From contig JAJRQC010000053.1 of NCBI GenBank assembly GCA_024280455.1, positions 1 to 64,000 on the forward strand: DNA of 64,000 nt, written 5' to 3'. Every line of letters starts with the position of its first letter. The first letter of the stretch is position 1. This DNA comes from Deltaproteobacteria bacterium (GTDB lineage Bacteria > Desulfobacterota > Desulfobulbia > Desulfobulbales > Desulfobulbaceae). Positions 1-8,994 of the stretch are shown one piece after another. A program made the translations under genes and the position numbers. A model generated the notes under the pieces. The model was given only the letters and a program-made list of their open reading frames with translations. It was not told the DNA's origin and did no database searches.

Positions 1-186
1 GGTGATGCCACGCTCTTTTTCTTCAGGAGCCTTATCGATGTCACTGAAATCAGTGAAATCAGCCTGACCTTTTGTTGAAAGCACACGGGTGATTGCTGCG
101 GTCAACGTGGTCTTGCCATGATCGATATGGCCGATTGTTCCCACATTGACATGCGGCTTTGTCCGCTCAAATTTTTCCTTTGCCAT
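1..186 (-). CDS. tuf: Elongation factor Tu, N-terminal part (cut by window edge)
   Basis: This is the first 62 codons of EF-Tu, the GTPase that carries aminoacyl-tRNA to the ribosomal A site. The minus-strand translation starts [20 protein letters not shown] and continues through the P-loop GHIDHGKTT into the switch I region ([11 protein letters not shown]), all at the usual positions. A GAGGAGAC ribosome-binding site lies 6-13 bases before the ATG at 186-184. The gene follows four tRNA genes on the same strand, the same order as the E. coli thrU-tyrU-glyT-thrT-tufB operon, so it corresponds to the tufB-type copy. The remaining ~330 codons lie beyond the left edge. Confidence 0.97.
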   Translation of the reverse strand, partial: MAKEKFERTKPHVNVGTIGHIDHGKTTLTAAITRVLSTKGQADFTDFSDIDKAPEEKERGIT

Positions 187-247
187 CAGCGTGTCTCCTC
201 AGACAAGAATTCAACATGTCAGTCGATACCAGGTAACCGACTGATTA

Positions 248-322
248 TGGAGCCCACGACCGGACTTGAACCGGTGACTTCCTCCTTACCAAGGAGGTAC
301 TCTACCACTGAGTTACGTGGGC
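248..322 (-). tRNA. tRNA-Thr (GGT anticodon)
   Basis: A full cloverleaf reads on the minus strand. The acceptor stem is GCCCACG/CGTGGGC, the anticodon stem is CCTCC/GGAGG around a TTGGTAA loop (anticodon GGT), the T arm carries GGTTCAAGTCC, and CCA is encoded. It is the last tRNA before tuf. Confidence 0.97.
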
Positions 323-375
323 CCAAAATTCACTATAGAATATAACAACAACGCCCTATGTATCACCTGTTCAAA

Positions 376-451
376 TGGAGCGGGAAACGAGACTCGAACC
401 CGCAACCCTCAGCTTGGAAGGCTGATGCTCTACCAATTGAGCTATTCCCGC
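376..451 (-). tRNA. tRNA-Gly (TCC anticodon)
   Basis: A minus-strand cloverleaf has acceptor stem GCGGGAA/TTCCCGC and anticodon stem TCAGC/GCTGA around CTTCCAA, which gives anticodon TCC. CCA is encoded. It is the third tRNA of the tRNA-tuf operon. Confidence 0.97.
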
Positions 452-514
452 TCAGACAAACAGGCAATAATGGAGCGAACAAAGCACAGGCGATTTGAAG
501 CCTGTTCAAATATA

Positions 515-599
515 TGGTGGAGGGGGGAGGATTTGAACCTCCGAAGGCGTCGCCGACAGATTTACAGTCTGTTCCCTTTGACCACTCGGGAACCCCTCC
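515..599 (-). tRNA. tRNA-Tyr (GTA anticodon)
   Basis: An 85-nt class II tRNA with a long variable arm reads on the minus strand. The acceptor stem is GGAGGGG/CCCCTCC, and the anticodon loop CTGTAAA gives anticodon GTA. CCA is encoded. It is the second tRNA of the tRNA-tuf operon. Confidence 0.97.
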
Positions 600-667
600 A
601 CACTAAAATTATATCAACCAGAAACCGTATATCTGTTGATTTCCGGACTGGTTCCTGCTTTCTCTTT

Positions 668-743
668 TGGAGCTGGCGATGGGACTTGAACCCGCAACCT
701 GCTGATTACAAATCAGCTGCTCTTCCAGTTGAGCTACGCCAGC
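668..743 (-). tRNA. tRNA-Thr (TGT anticodon)
   Basis: A minus-strand cloverleaf has acceptor stem GCTGGCG/CGCCAGC and anticodon stem CTGAT/ATCAG around TTGTA, which gives anticodon TGT. CCA is encoded. It is the promoter-proximal tRNA of the operon. Confidence 0.97.
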
Positions 744-755
744 ATGAAACTTGCT

Positions 756-783
756 AATATAGCCTCGAGAAAATAAAAATCAA
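756..783 (-). promoter_or_regulatory. Probable sigma-70 promoter of the tRNA-tuf operon
   Basis: On the minus strand a TTGATT box (783-778) and a TATATT box (761-756) are 16 bases apart. They lie 13 bases before the mature 5' end of the first tRNA. No other start signal is visible between the qmoC terminator and the tRNAs. Confidence 0.7.
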
Positions 784-810
784 GCTATTTTTTTTACAAC
801 AAGGAAAAAT

Positions 811-839
811 AAAAGGCCGTGGACAAAGTCCACGGCCTT
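811..839 (-). terminator. Rho-independent terminator after qmoC
   Basis: A perfect 10-bp stem GGCCGTGGAC/GTCCACGGCC (815-824, 828-837) with a three-base loop is followed on the minus strand by TTTTATTTTT. It lies 20 bases beyond the qmoC stop codon. Confidence 0.9.
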
Positions 840-860
840 CAAAATCCAAGAATGGAAAAA

Positions 861-2072
861 CTACTCTTCGTTGAGCGGATTCTTCACATAGGCACTGTCA
901 CGATACCGCTCAAACGCCATGGCAAATGTACGGTAAACAAGATGAGCGAACTTGGTATACGGCATGTAGAGAAAAAGCATCATAACGGAAACGAGATGCA
1001 GGTAATAGGTTACGTATCCAACAGATGCTATTCCGATCAGACGGAACAGCTCGGCAGCGATACCGGTGACACCGACACCCATGATCATCCAGATCAGAAA
1101 CCAGTCATAAAAAGTTCTTGAGACCTGACCATCCGCTTCCATCTGGCTCCGATTTCCCCACAGGATACCGGTACCGACAACCAGAGCAATGGCCCCAACG
1201 TTGGCAAGGATCTTGACCGGGTTCCACAGGGACATGGGACCATGCAGAGAAGGAATGAAAATACCGAGCACGTCCTGAGCAAAGGCGGAATAGATGGTAA
1301 CAAAAAACAAGGCCATGAAAGCCCACATCAGTGGAAGATGGCCACGAACACGGTCTGCGTTTGTGGTACATTCCCGAAAGCGGTTATGCTCGACAATCTC
1401 CACGATGGATGGCCACAGGAACTCTTTAATGAATTGCGGGGCCGAGGGTTTATAGAGGGCTTCACCAACGCCGGCATTCTCCGACATGGCCTTCCACATA
1501 GCCGAGACCCCCTTATACGATGCATAGAGTGCAAGGCCGACGGTCGGCAGCATAATCAGATCAATAAAAAATACGTTTTTTGCCAGCAGACGGAAATCCC
1601 AGTGACCAAAGAACTGGCCGTATCCTGCATGGGCAAACTGTTCAGTACTTGGAATATGGAGCCCACCGGATACCAGCCACATGATCAGGATCACAACCGA
1701 CGGAATGCCAATCAGCATTGGCAGATTTTTTCCGGAACTAGCCAGTTTGGCGAGTCCTGAAGGCCAGCCGTAAAACTTGTAGGCATAGGCACGAATTGCA
1801 CCAAGCACGTCACCGGGTTTGGCTCCGCGTGGACAATAGGTTGTACAGTCACCGCATTGATGACAGAGCATAACATTGGGATCACCGACGAGCTTGTCTT
1901 TAAGACCCCACTGGGCGTATATCATTTCCCGACGGGGAAACGGGTTGTCGTCTGAAGAAAGCGGACAGACGACCGAACAGGTGGCACATTGAAAACATTT
2001 TTTCAGTGTATCGCCACCCGCAGCCTTCATGTCCTTGATAAAATCAAGATCCGGTTGCACGTTCATAGACAT
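861..2072 (-). CDS. qmoC: QmoC, membrane subunit of the quinone-interacting oxidoreductase
   Basis: QmoC passes electrons between the menaquinone pool and the cytoplasmic QmoAB subunits, which serve APS reductase. The 403-residue protein is a natural HdrC-HdrE fusion. Its N-terminal part has two [4Fe-4S] cysteine clusters, CFQCATCSVVCP near residue 26 and CHQCGDCTTYCP near residue 70. About six hydrophobic helices follow from residue ~115, as in cytochrome b-type HdrE subunits, with histidines in the helices that are candidate haem ligands. It is the last gene of aprBA-qmoABC, 119 bases after qmoB, with a terminator behind it. The assignment is firm from sequence and context. Confidence 0.96.
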   Translation of the reverse strand: MSMNVQPDLDFIKDMKAAGGDTLKKCFQCATCSVVCPLSSDDNPFPRREMIYAQWGLKDKLVGDPNVMLCHQCGDCTTYCPRGAKPGDVLGAIRAYAYKFYGWPSGLAKLASSGKNLPMLIGIPSVVILIMWLVSGGLHIPSTEQFAHAGYGQFFGHWDFRLLAKNVFFIDLIMLPTVGLALYASYKGVSAMWKAMSENAGVGEALYKPSAPQFIKEFLWPSIVEIVEHNRFRECTTNADRVRGHLPLMWAFMALFFVTIYSAFAQDVLGIFIPSLHGPMSLWNPVKILANVGAIALVVGTGILWGNRSQMEADGQVSRTFYDWFLIWMIMGVGVTGIAAELFRLIGIASVGYVTYYLHLVSVMMLFLYMPYTKFAHLVYRTFAMAFERYRDSAYVKNPLNEE

Positions 2073-2191
2073 TTTATCCTCCTGTCCTGAAAGTAATTCA
2101 ATATGTCGAAAAAGGTTACTTCGAGCAAAAATATTTAAATGTTGCCATCCGATTGATCCCGAATGGCAACACTATCGACAGAACATAGAGG

Positions 2192-4486
2192 TTAAAAGCC
2201 CTTGAACGGGTTCGGACCCATCTCAAGGATTTCGTCGACAAACTCCTCGATAATTCCAGGAACCTTGTCGTAATCGGAAATCGCTATCTGCCTTACTGTA
2301 CAACGCTCCGGCTCAAGACCAAGAGTACCAAGAGTCTCGCCGATATTTTCCATGCGCTTGTTGGCGATTTCAGAGCCCTTGACAAAGTGACACTGATAGT
2401 CATCTCCGTATTTACAACCCATCAACATCACACCGTCCAGCCCTGAGGACATGGCATCCTTGATCCAGACCATATTGACCGAACCAAGACAACGAACCGG
2501 GATAAAGCGGACCAGCCTGTTCATCTTGTTACGGTGCATACCTGACATATCAAGGGCAGGATAGGCATCGTTCTCACAGACAAAGACCACAATACGAAGT
2601 TTGTCATCATCATCTTCGGGAACCTCAATGGCCTTGACCATTGAGCCTATCATGTCGACGTTGTAGTCGGAGAAGTTAATGATACGCTCAGGGCAGGCGC
2701 CCATACAAGTGCCGCAACGACGACATCTGGTCGGGTTCGGTAGCGGCGTTCCCTTCTCATCATCATCAAGAGCACCAAACGGACACTCTTCCGTACAGCG
2801 CTTACACTGGGTACAGCGTGACATGAAAAAATCGGGATAGGTCAGGTCGCCGGAGCGCGGATGTACCGAAACTCCGCGATTGGCCGACTCGATACACTGA
2901 ATCGCCTTCAGGGCAGCACCGGTTGCATCGTCCATGGTCTCTTCCATGGTCTCTGCTTTACGAACACCACCGCAGGCATAAACACCAGTCCTTCTGGTCT
3001 CATAAGGGAAGCAGATAAAATGGGAATCGGCATAGCCGTCAAAAAGATCCAGGTCAAGAAAACCGGGCCCCTGACGATAGGCCAGATTAATTGAATTCTC
3101 AAAGGCGGTTGTCGGAACCATACCGGCGGCAAGAACGACCATATCAACATTCAAGGTGATGTCGTCACCAAGCAGGGTATCGGAGGCCTGGACGGCAAGT
3201 CCGCTTTCAGCCTCTTCAACCTTGGTCACAGCAGCTTTGGTCAGAAAAACACCGTCATCATCCTGCATACCTTTATAAAACAATTCAGTATTGCCTGGAG
3301 TACGCATATGCTGATAGAGGATGTAGGCCTCTCCATCGGCATTATCCTCGCGTACATAACGGGCCTGTTTCAGAGCGACCATGGAGGTAACGGAGTTACA
3401 GTATGGGAAATCCTTATCGTCTTCACCTGCACCAGGGCTCTGGATAAAGGCAACCTTTGCCGGAACCTTACCCTCTTTAGCAAGTTTTTCAAATTCGGCA
3501 TTGGTGACAACATTTTTCAGAGTACCATAGCCGAGATGCTCATATTCAGAGACATCAGCCGGAGTCCAGCCAGTGGCGAGGACAACGGCTCCGAACATCT
3601 CCCCGTCGGGGTTGAGTTCGGTATATACCTTCAGGCCGTCATTGGGGTCTTCCATCTCACCCTTATCGATGAGATCCTGCTCGTCAACCGCAACTTTGGC
3701 AGGGGCGTCCCATTCGGTGGAAGTTCCTGCAGCCTTGAGTGTCACATTAAAGGCGCCCGGCGCTCCACCGATCCTGGCAACCTCGGTTGCAGTTTTAACG
3801 GTGATATTGTCATCGGAGCTGACCGCGCTGATCATCTGGTCAATACTTGGCGCTTCAAGATCAGTATAGGGATATTTGGTCGGAAACATTTTGCGCCAGC
3901 CAAGGGCCTTGCCGCCGAGATTATCCGTCTTTTCTACAAGGGTTACCTTGTAACCGGCCTTGCTGGCCTCGGTGGCTGCAGTAATACCCGCGATTCCACC
4001 ACCCATGACCAGAATTTCTTTATTGATGGTTTCAAGCAGATAGGGCTCAGGCAGGTCTGCCTTCTGGGCACGAACGACAGCCATACGCACATAATCCTCA
4101 CCCATTTCCTGGATGAACTCATCTACGCCCTCGGTCTCAGTTGCCTCGGCAGCCTCTTCGCCCTCTTCCCCTTCTGCAGCAGCATCGGGAGTACCAACAG
4201 CCCAGGCGACCTGTTCACGCAGGTTGCCACGGGTGGTCATTACGCTGTCACCAAAATCAAATTCTTTCTGCATGACCCGTGGTGAACAGGCACAGACGAT
4301 AACGGAATTAACCCCGTTGTCGGCGATATCTTTTTCAATAAGGGCACGTCCTTCAGCACCACAAAGGCAGGCATGCTCCTGCATATCGGTGCCTGATTCC
4401 GAGGCAGCTGATTTCAATCCATCAACATCGAGGACGTCGCCAATGCCACAACCAGTACAGAGATATGCACTATATATTTTATCCAT
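2192..4486 (-). CDS. qmoB: QmoB, HdrA/MvhD-like flavin and iron-sulfur subunit
   Basis: QmoB is a cytoplasmic flavoprotein subunit of the Qmo complex. The 764-residue protein starts with a cysteine motif (CTGCGIG, then CACSPR near residue 66) as in HdrA. An acidic, alanine-rich stretch follows near residues 100-120. The FAD-binding motif VMGGGIAGITAATEA lies near residue 165. Two ferredoxin clusters, RCTQCKRCTEECP and RCRRCGTCMGACP, lie near residues 565-600, and an MvhD-like tail with further cysteines ends the protein. A strong GGAGGAAGG site precedes the ATG. It lies 11 bases after qmoA, so the two are surely cotranscribed. The acidic stretch is the only part that does not look like conserved core. 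Confidence 0.96.
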   Translation of the reverse strand: MDKIYSAYLCTGCGIGDVLDVDGLKSAASESGTDMQEHACLCGAEGRALIEKDIADNGVNSVIVCACSPRVMQKEFDFGDSVMTTRGNLREQVAWAVGTPDAAAEGEEGEEAAEATETEGVDEFIQEMGEDYVRMAVVRAQKADLPEPYLLETINKEILVMGGGIAGITAATEASKAGYKVTLVEKTDNLGGKALGWRKMFPTKYPYTDLEAPSIDQMISAVSSDDNITVKTATEVARIGGAPGAFNVTLKAAGTSTEWDAPAKVAVDEQDLIDKGEMEDPNDGLKVYTELNPDGEMFGAVVLATGWTPADVSEYEHLGYGTLKNVVTNAEFEKLAKEGKVPAKVAFIQSPGAGEDDKDFPYCNSVTSMVALKQARYVREDNADGEAYILYQHMRTPGNTELFYKGMQDDDGVFLTKAAVTKVEEAESGLAVQASDTLLGDDITLNVDMVVLAAGMVPTTAFENSINLAYRQGPGFLDLDLFDGYADSHFICFPYETRRTGVYACGGVRKAETMEETMDDATGAALKAIQCIESANRGVSVHPRSGDLTYPDFFMSRCTQCKRCTEECPFGALDDDEKGTPLPNPTRCRRCGTCMGACPERIINFSDYNVDMIGSMVKAIEVPEDDDDKLRIVVFVCENDAYPALDMSGMHRNKMNRLVRFIPVRCLGSVNMVWIKDAMSSGLDGVMLMGCKYGDDYQCHFVKGSEIANKRMENIGETLGTLGLEPERCTVRQIAISDYDKVPGIIEEFVDEILEMGPNPFKGF

Positions 4487-4497
4487 TGACCTTCCTC

Positions 4498-5751
4498 CTA
4501 CCGTCCAATCTGAATTGCTTTAAGGGCAGCAGCTGTGGACGACTGTCCACAGGTATAAACATCTGCGGCTGATTTAGCACAACCGGCAGCAATCATACCC
4601 TTTTCAGGTTCTGAGACAACAAAACCGTTGCCGTCCATTGTCACGCCGAGAGCCTTGCCGGCATCACCAAGCGCAGGTTGCATTCCGGTTGCCAATACAC
4701 ACATATCAACTTTCTGCTGAACCTTGGCTCCGGTAACCGCATTTTCAGCGATTACGGTTACACCGCCATCGTCCTCGGCAATGATATCGGCCACTTTACC
4801 TTTGATAAATTCACTGTTGGCATCTCCCATGAGTTTCTCACGGAAATGTTCGTATTTACCAGGCGTACGCAGGTCTATGTAGAAGACGTAAATCTTTGCC
4901 TCTGGATAGCGTTCCCGAATATAGGTCATATGCTTGAATGTTGCCATGCAGCAGATATATGAGCAGTGCTCAAGGTGATTTTCATCACGAGAGCCGGCAC
5001 ACTGAACAAAAGCAAAAGATTCAGGTTCCTTACCGTCACCGGGACGAATGATCTTACCGGCGGTCGGTCCGTTATCTGCAGCCATCCGCTCCATCATCAT
5101 GTTGGTGATGATAGCGGAAGAAGATTCAGGATTCAGATTATCAAGCTTCTTGTAATCGTAAGGATTCCACCCGGTTGCCCAGACAATGGTGGAGACATTG
5201 ACCGTAAAGGTCTTTGCAGTCATCTCGGTGTCGACGGCGTCGTACTTGCAGGCGCCCTTTATTGCTTCAAGGCACTCGGCGGAACAGGCATCCTTGTCCA
5301 GAACGAAACGGCGGGGAAAGGCCATCTCATGCGGCAGATAAATTGCCTTGGATTTATTCATGCCGAAGTTAAAGGCATTGTCTATCTCATCGGTGCAGAC
5401 CTCGGCACAATCACCGCAGGCAGTACAGTTTGAGTTGACATAACGGGGAGCGGTTTCGAGAGTTACCTCGTAGTTACCAACACTACCAGACACTGTTTGT
5501 ACAGTTGTCATGGAATACGCTCGAATCTTACGGTTGTCCTTGACCCTTTTGAAGTTAATTTCCAAACCACATGTGGGGGGACAAAGTTTTGGGAAATACT
5601 GATTGAGCTGGGCAACACGGCCACCGAAATACGCATTCTTGTCGATAAGATATACATCGTTACCAACTTCCGCCGCTTCCAGCGCAGCGGTCAAACCGCT
5701 GATACCACCGCCCACAACCAGTACTGCACCATTTCCTGCAGTGTCGCTCAT
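4498..5751 (-). CDS. qmoA: QmoA, HdrA-like flavoprotein subunit
   Basis: QmoA is the first soluble subunit of the complex that links menaquinone to APS reductase. The 417-residue sequence opens with a dinucleotide-binding motif, VVGGGISGLTAALEA, for FAD. A cysteine group CTACGDCAEVC near residue 112 can bind an iron-sulfur cluster. Later segments (FVQCAGSRDENHLEHCSYICC) match the HdrA family core. The gene starts 183 bases after aprA, beyond a hairpin terminator, so it may have its own promoter or depend on partial read-through. Length and order agree with known qmoABC clusters. Confidence 0.96.
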   Translation of the reverse strand: MSDTAGNGAVLVVGGGISGLTAALEAAEVGNDVYLIDKNAYFGGRVAQLNQYFPKLCPPTCGLEINFKRVKDNRKIRAYSMTTVQTVSGSVGNYEVTLETAPRYVNSNCTACGDCAEVCTDEIDNAFNFGMNKSKAIYLPHEMAFPRRFVLDKDACSAECLEAIKGACKYDAVDTEMTAKTFTVNVSTIVWATGWNPYDYKKLDNLNPESSSAIITNMMMERMAADNGPTAGKIIRPGDGKEPESFAFVQCAGSRDENHLEHCSYICCMATFKHMTYIRERYPEAKIYVFYIDLRTPGKYEHFREKLMGDANSEFIKGKVADIIAEDDGGVTVIAENAVTGAKVQQKVDMCVLATGMQPALGDAGKALGVTMDGNGFVVSEPEKGMIAAGCAKSAADVYTCGQSSTAAALKAIQIGR

Positions 5752-5869
5752 GCCTAACCTCCATTACTGCTGGTATTGATGAAAAGGTTGATTTCTGGTT
5801 CAATTGAACTGAAAAGCAGTCGCTGTTCAGTTCAACTCAAACAGAAGAAAATGAATATGTTTATAGAAA

Positions 5870-5902
5870 AAATCTCCAGGCCCCTGCGGAGCCTGGAGAT
5901 TT
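5870..5902 (-). terminator. Hairpin terminator between aprA and qmoA
   Basis: AAATCTCCAGGC (5870-5881) pairs with GCCTGGAGATTT (5891-5902) around a short loop. On the minus strand it is followed by TTTTTTCTATAAA. It lies 33 bases after the aprA stop codon, so aprBA probably gives its own abundant transcript with only partial read-through into qmoABC. Confidence 0.85.
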
Positions 5903-5934
5903 CATTTCAGATCATCAAGTGATGATACCTGTCA

Positions 5935-7947
5935 TTAGATCCAGGGATCGGTCTCGACGATGTTAATGCACTCAACCTTCTCACACTTCCACTCCTGAGC
6001 CTTTGGATCAAAGGTGGAGTTAACGAAGCACTTCCAGTTCTCATCATCAACGTTCGGGAAGTCAGAACGATAGTAGAAGCCCGGATAGCGGGATTCCTCA
6101 CGGAACTGAATGTGACGAATATGAGCCTCAACACACCAGATGCGGTGATAGTTCTCCCAAGCACGCATGAGCTCATGCAGATCACCGGCACCCATCTTGG
6201 CTGCATCTTCGCGGAGCAGCTCAAGAAGATCCATGCAGATTCCAAGCAGTTTGCCGGAAGTCATGTAGTAGGTAGCAACACCGCCGCCGTACTCATCAGT
6301 GGCCTTCATCAGACGCATCATGATACCGGCTGGCTTGCAGTAGTTGGGGTTGACATCCTGATGGGTAGAAGCACCAACATGCTCAATATACAGTTTAACC
6401 GGTGCGTAGATCTCATCAGCCAGTTCCTGGGCGGACTGAGCAATCTCAGGAGTATGAGACTTGTCGCGACAATATTTTACCATCTGCTTGGCACAGATAC
6501 GACCCTCGGCATGGGAACCGGAGGAAAACTTATGTCCGGAAGCACCAACACCATCACCAGCGGTGAACAGACCGTCAACAGTGGTCATACGGTTGTAGCC
6601 CCACTTGTACTGATGCGCGCGGGTGCCGTCAACAGTCGGGACCCAGTCTTCATCAGGACCGGAAGTCCAGATACCGCAGCAACCGGAATGGGATCCAAGC
6701 ATGTAGGGTTCGGTCGGCATGATCTCGGAACCAACTTTTTCCGGCTCACAGTTCTGACCGGCCCATAGACCCGCCTGACCAATTGACATGTCAAGGAAAT
6801 CTTCCCAAGCTTCAGACTCAAGATGCTTCCAGAACTTCTTCACTGCCTTTTCATCCTTACCCTGCTCCCGCAGATCATCAAGGAAGGCATTAAGAGCAAC
6901 ATCGGTAGCCATATAGATCGGTCCACGTCCTTCTTTATACTCGTTAACCATCAGATGGTTACGCAGACAGGTCGGGGTAACTGCAGAAGCACCATAAGGC
7001 ATGAATTTCTTCAGCTCTTCTTTAGCTTCGTCAGAACCGGCATAGAACTCACCAAGACCGTTCTGTACTTTGGCTTTAAACAGAAGGAACCACGCGCCAA
7101 CCGGGCCATAACCGTCTTTAAAACGAGCCGGGGTGAAACGATTTTCCATCATGGTCAGGGTAGCGCCGACCTGTGCACACATAGTGTAGGTGGAACCGGC
7201 ATTCCATACCGGATACCAGGCACGGCCTTTACCTTCACCGGTGGACCGGGGACGGAAGATGTTTACAGCGCCACCACAGGCAACCATGGCTGCCTTGCAG
7301 GTGAAGACGTGAACTTTATTTTCACGGGTGGAGAAACCAACAGCACCGGCAATGGTGTTGTCGAGATTCTTATCAAGCAGCATCTTGACGATAAAGACAC
7401 GCTCCATGATATTGTCTTCGCCCAGGGCTTTTTTAGCAGGCTCGGCAACGATGCACTTATAGGACTCACCGTTGATCATGATCTGCCATTTACCGGTACG
7501 TACAGGGGTTCCACCCTCACGCAGGGTTGCAGCAGGCTTGGCGCCGTCCAGGGTGTTACCGTCGGCATCTTTCTTCCAGACGGGCAGGCCCCACTCTTCA
7601 AACAGCTTAACGGACTCATCAACGTGACGACCGAGATCATAGATCAGATCTTCACGAACAACGCCCATCAGGTCATTACGAACCATCTTGACATAATCTT
7701 CGATTGCATTCTCGCCGATATAGGTGTTAATGGCAGACAGACCCTGAGCAACAGCACCAGAGCGCTCCATGGCAGCTTTGTCCACGAGAATGATTTTCAG
7801 GCTGTCATCGGCCCATTTTTTGATCTCAAATGCGGTACCGCAAGCTGCCATACCACCACCAACGATGAGCACGTCACAGCTGTGCTCTACAATTTCCGGG
7901 TCGACAACCGCGGCCAACTCGCCTTTCGGCTTATTCGGTAATGCCAT
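5935..7947 (-). CDS. aprA: Adenylylsulfate (APS) reductase alpha subunit
   Basis: AprA is the FAD subunit that reduces adenosine 5'-phosphosulfate to sulfite and AMP in the cytoplasm, or runs the reverse reaction in disproportionation. The 670-residue length is usual. An N-terminal FAD motif (LIVGGGMAACGTAFEIKKW) is followed by the AprA segment MERSGAVAQGLSAINTYIG. The conserved block near residue 440 (PYMLGSHSGCCGIWTSGP) and the C-terminal RYPGFYYRSDFP are also present. It lies 66 bases after aprB and before a terminator. No sat (ATP sulfurylase) gene is adjacent in this window. Confidence 0.98.
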   Translation of the reverse strand: MALPNKPKGELAAVVDPEIVEHSCDVLIVGGGMAACGTAFEIKKWADDSLKIILVDKAAMERSGAVAQGLSAINTYIGENAIEDYVKMVRNDLMGVVREDLIYDLGRHVDESVKLFEEWGLPVWKKDADGNTLDGAKPAATLREGGTPVRTGKWQIMINGESYKCIVAEPAKKALGEDNIMERVFIVKMLLDKNLDNTIAGAVGFSTRENKVHVFTCKAAMVACGGAVNIFRPRSTGEGKGRAWYPVWNAGSTYTMCAQVGATLTMMENRFTPARFKDGYGPVGAWFLLFKAKVQNGLGEFYAGSDEAKEELKKFMPYGASAVTPTCLRNHLMVNEYKEGRGPIYMATDVALNAFLDDLREQGKDEKAVKKFWKHLESEAWEDFLDMSIGQAGLWAGQNCEPEKVGSEIMPTEPYMLGSHSGCCGIWTSGPDEDWVPTVDGTRAHQYKWGYNRMTTVDGLFTAGDGVGASGHKFSSGSHAEGRICAKQMVKYCRDKSHTPEIAQSAQELADEIYAPVKLYIEHVGASTHQDVNPNYCKPAGIMMRLMKATDEYGGGVATYYMTSGKLLGICMDLLELLREDAAKMGAGDLHELMRAWENYHRIWCVEAHIRHIQFREESRYPGFYYRSDFPNVDDENWKCFVNSTFDPKAQEWKCEKVECINIVETDPWI

Positions 7948-8013
7948 ATTTCTATCTCCTAATAATAATTTTTAGAATAGATTATTTCTGCTTATTCCTA
8001 CGCAACCTCAGTC

Positions 8014-8439
8014 TTAAGCTGTTTTGGTCGGGGTAGGCAGATCAGCTTCAAGCAGCAGGCATTCGTCGTCCAGGCTTGCACCCTTCTCACCGGCATACTC
8101 ATTGGCAGCGCCTTCAGCGGTAGTCCGAATCGGAAACTTGAAACGCTTGATGTTACCATTACGGAACTTAACAGTCCACATGATGGAGTCGGAAGAACGC
8201 ATCGGATGAACCTGACCACCCATGGGTACAAAGTCATCATAACCACGAACCATGATTGCACCCTGCGGGCAAATCTTTACACAGGAGTAACACTCCCAGC
8301 ATGCGTCCACTTCCTGATTGTATGCTTTCATCTCCTCAACATTGAGAACCATCAGATCGTTCGGACAGATGTACATGCAGGCCGTCTTATCGCCGCCCTT
8401 GCAACCATCACACTTTTCAGGATCTACGTAACTTGGCAT
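8014..8439 (-). CDS. aprB: APS reductase beta subunit (ferredoxin-like)
   Basis: AprB carries two [4Fe-4S] clusters that deliver electrons to the AprA flavin. The 141-residue protein has the two cysteine groups CDGCKGGDKTACMYICP near residue 9 and CWECYSCVKICP near residue 47. The first has the long spacing typical of AprB. A C-terminal tail follows that in known structures wraps around AprA. A strong GAGGAGG site lies seven bases before the ATG. It is the first gene of the apr-qmo cluster. Confidence 0.97.
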   Translation of the reverse strand: MPSYVDPEKCDGCKGGDKTACMYICPNDLMVLNVEEMKAYNQEVDACWECYSCVKICPQGAIMVRGYDDFVPMGGQVHPMRSSDSIMWTVKFRNGNIKRFKFPIRTTAEGAANEYAGEKGASLDDECLLLEADLPTPTKTA

Positions 8440-8994
8440 TAAACTACCTCCTCACTTGAATTTTCCTTGATGGCTCCGCTCATGCGGAACCAATTAACCT
8501 TTGCTACTGTATATCACAACAATAAAGCCAATGAGCAACCTGCATACCACATCGTGCACCCATTCACTTTAGCTGTCGACCGTTTAGAGCAACATTTTGT
8601 AATTTTTACCTTTTTTGAAACACCGCTTCATAAAGGAAAAAATGAACCATCACTCATTTACAATCGATTGGAACTTTTAATTTGTTACCCTGCCAATGTC
8701 AAGGAAAATCGACAGATATACCATGCGCAGAAATTCTGAAGTGAACCATCAGCAATACTCATGAAAGCGCAACTCAAAACGCTGAACAACGGCAGGTCGT
8801 TCCAAGGCGAGAACCAATAAAAAATTATACCTGAAAAACGACAGTGACCGGGGCGCGACAAGGCTGAAACCGAATAAAAAAAATATTCCTCACCAAACAA
8901 GTCAGGTCTGTTTTTTACTCAAAAGACATGAACGATCAGTGAGATAGACAGGCAAATACCCGGGCATGGTCTGCTCAAGAGGGCCGGTACGATA
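8440..8994. other. Gene-free region upstream of aprB
   Basis: This 555-base AT-rich stretch separates aprB from the end of ftsK. No open frame in it looks like protein. It must hold the apr promoter, but no convincing -35/-10 pair was found. A small hairpin, CCGC/GCGG, lies about 45 bases before the aprB start. Confidence 0.5.
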
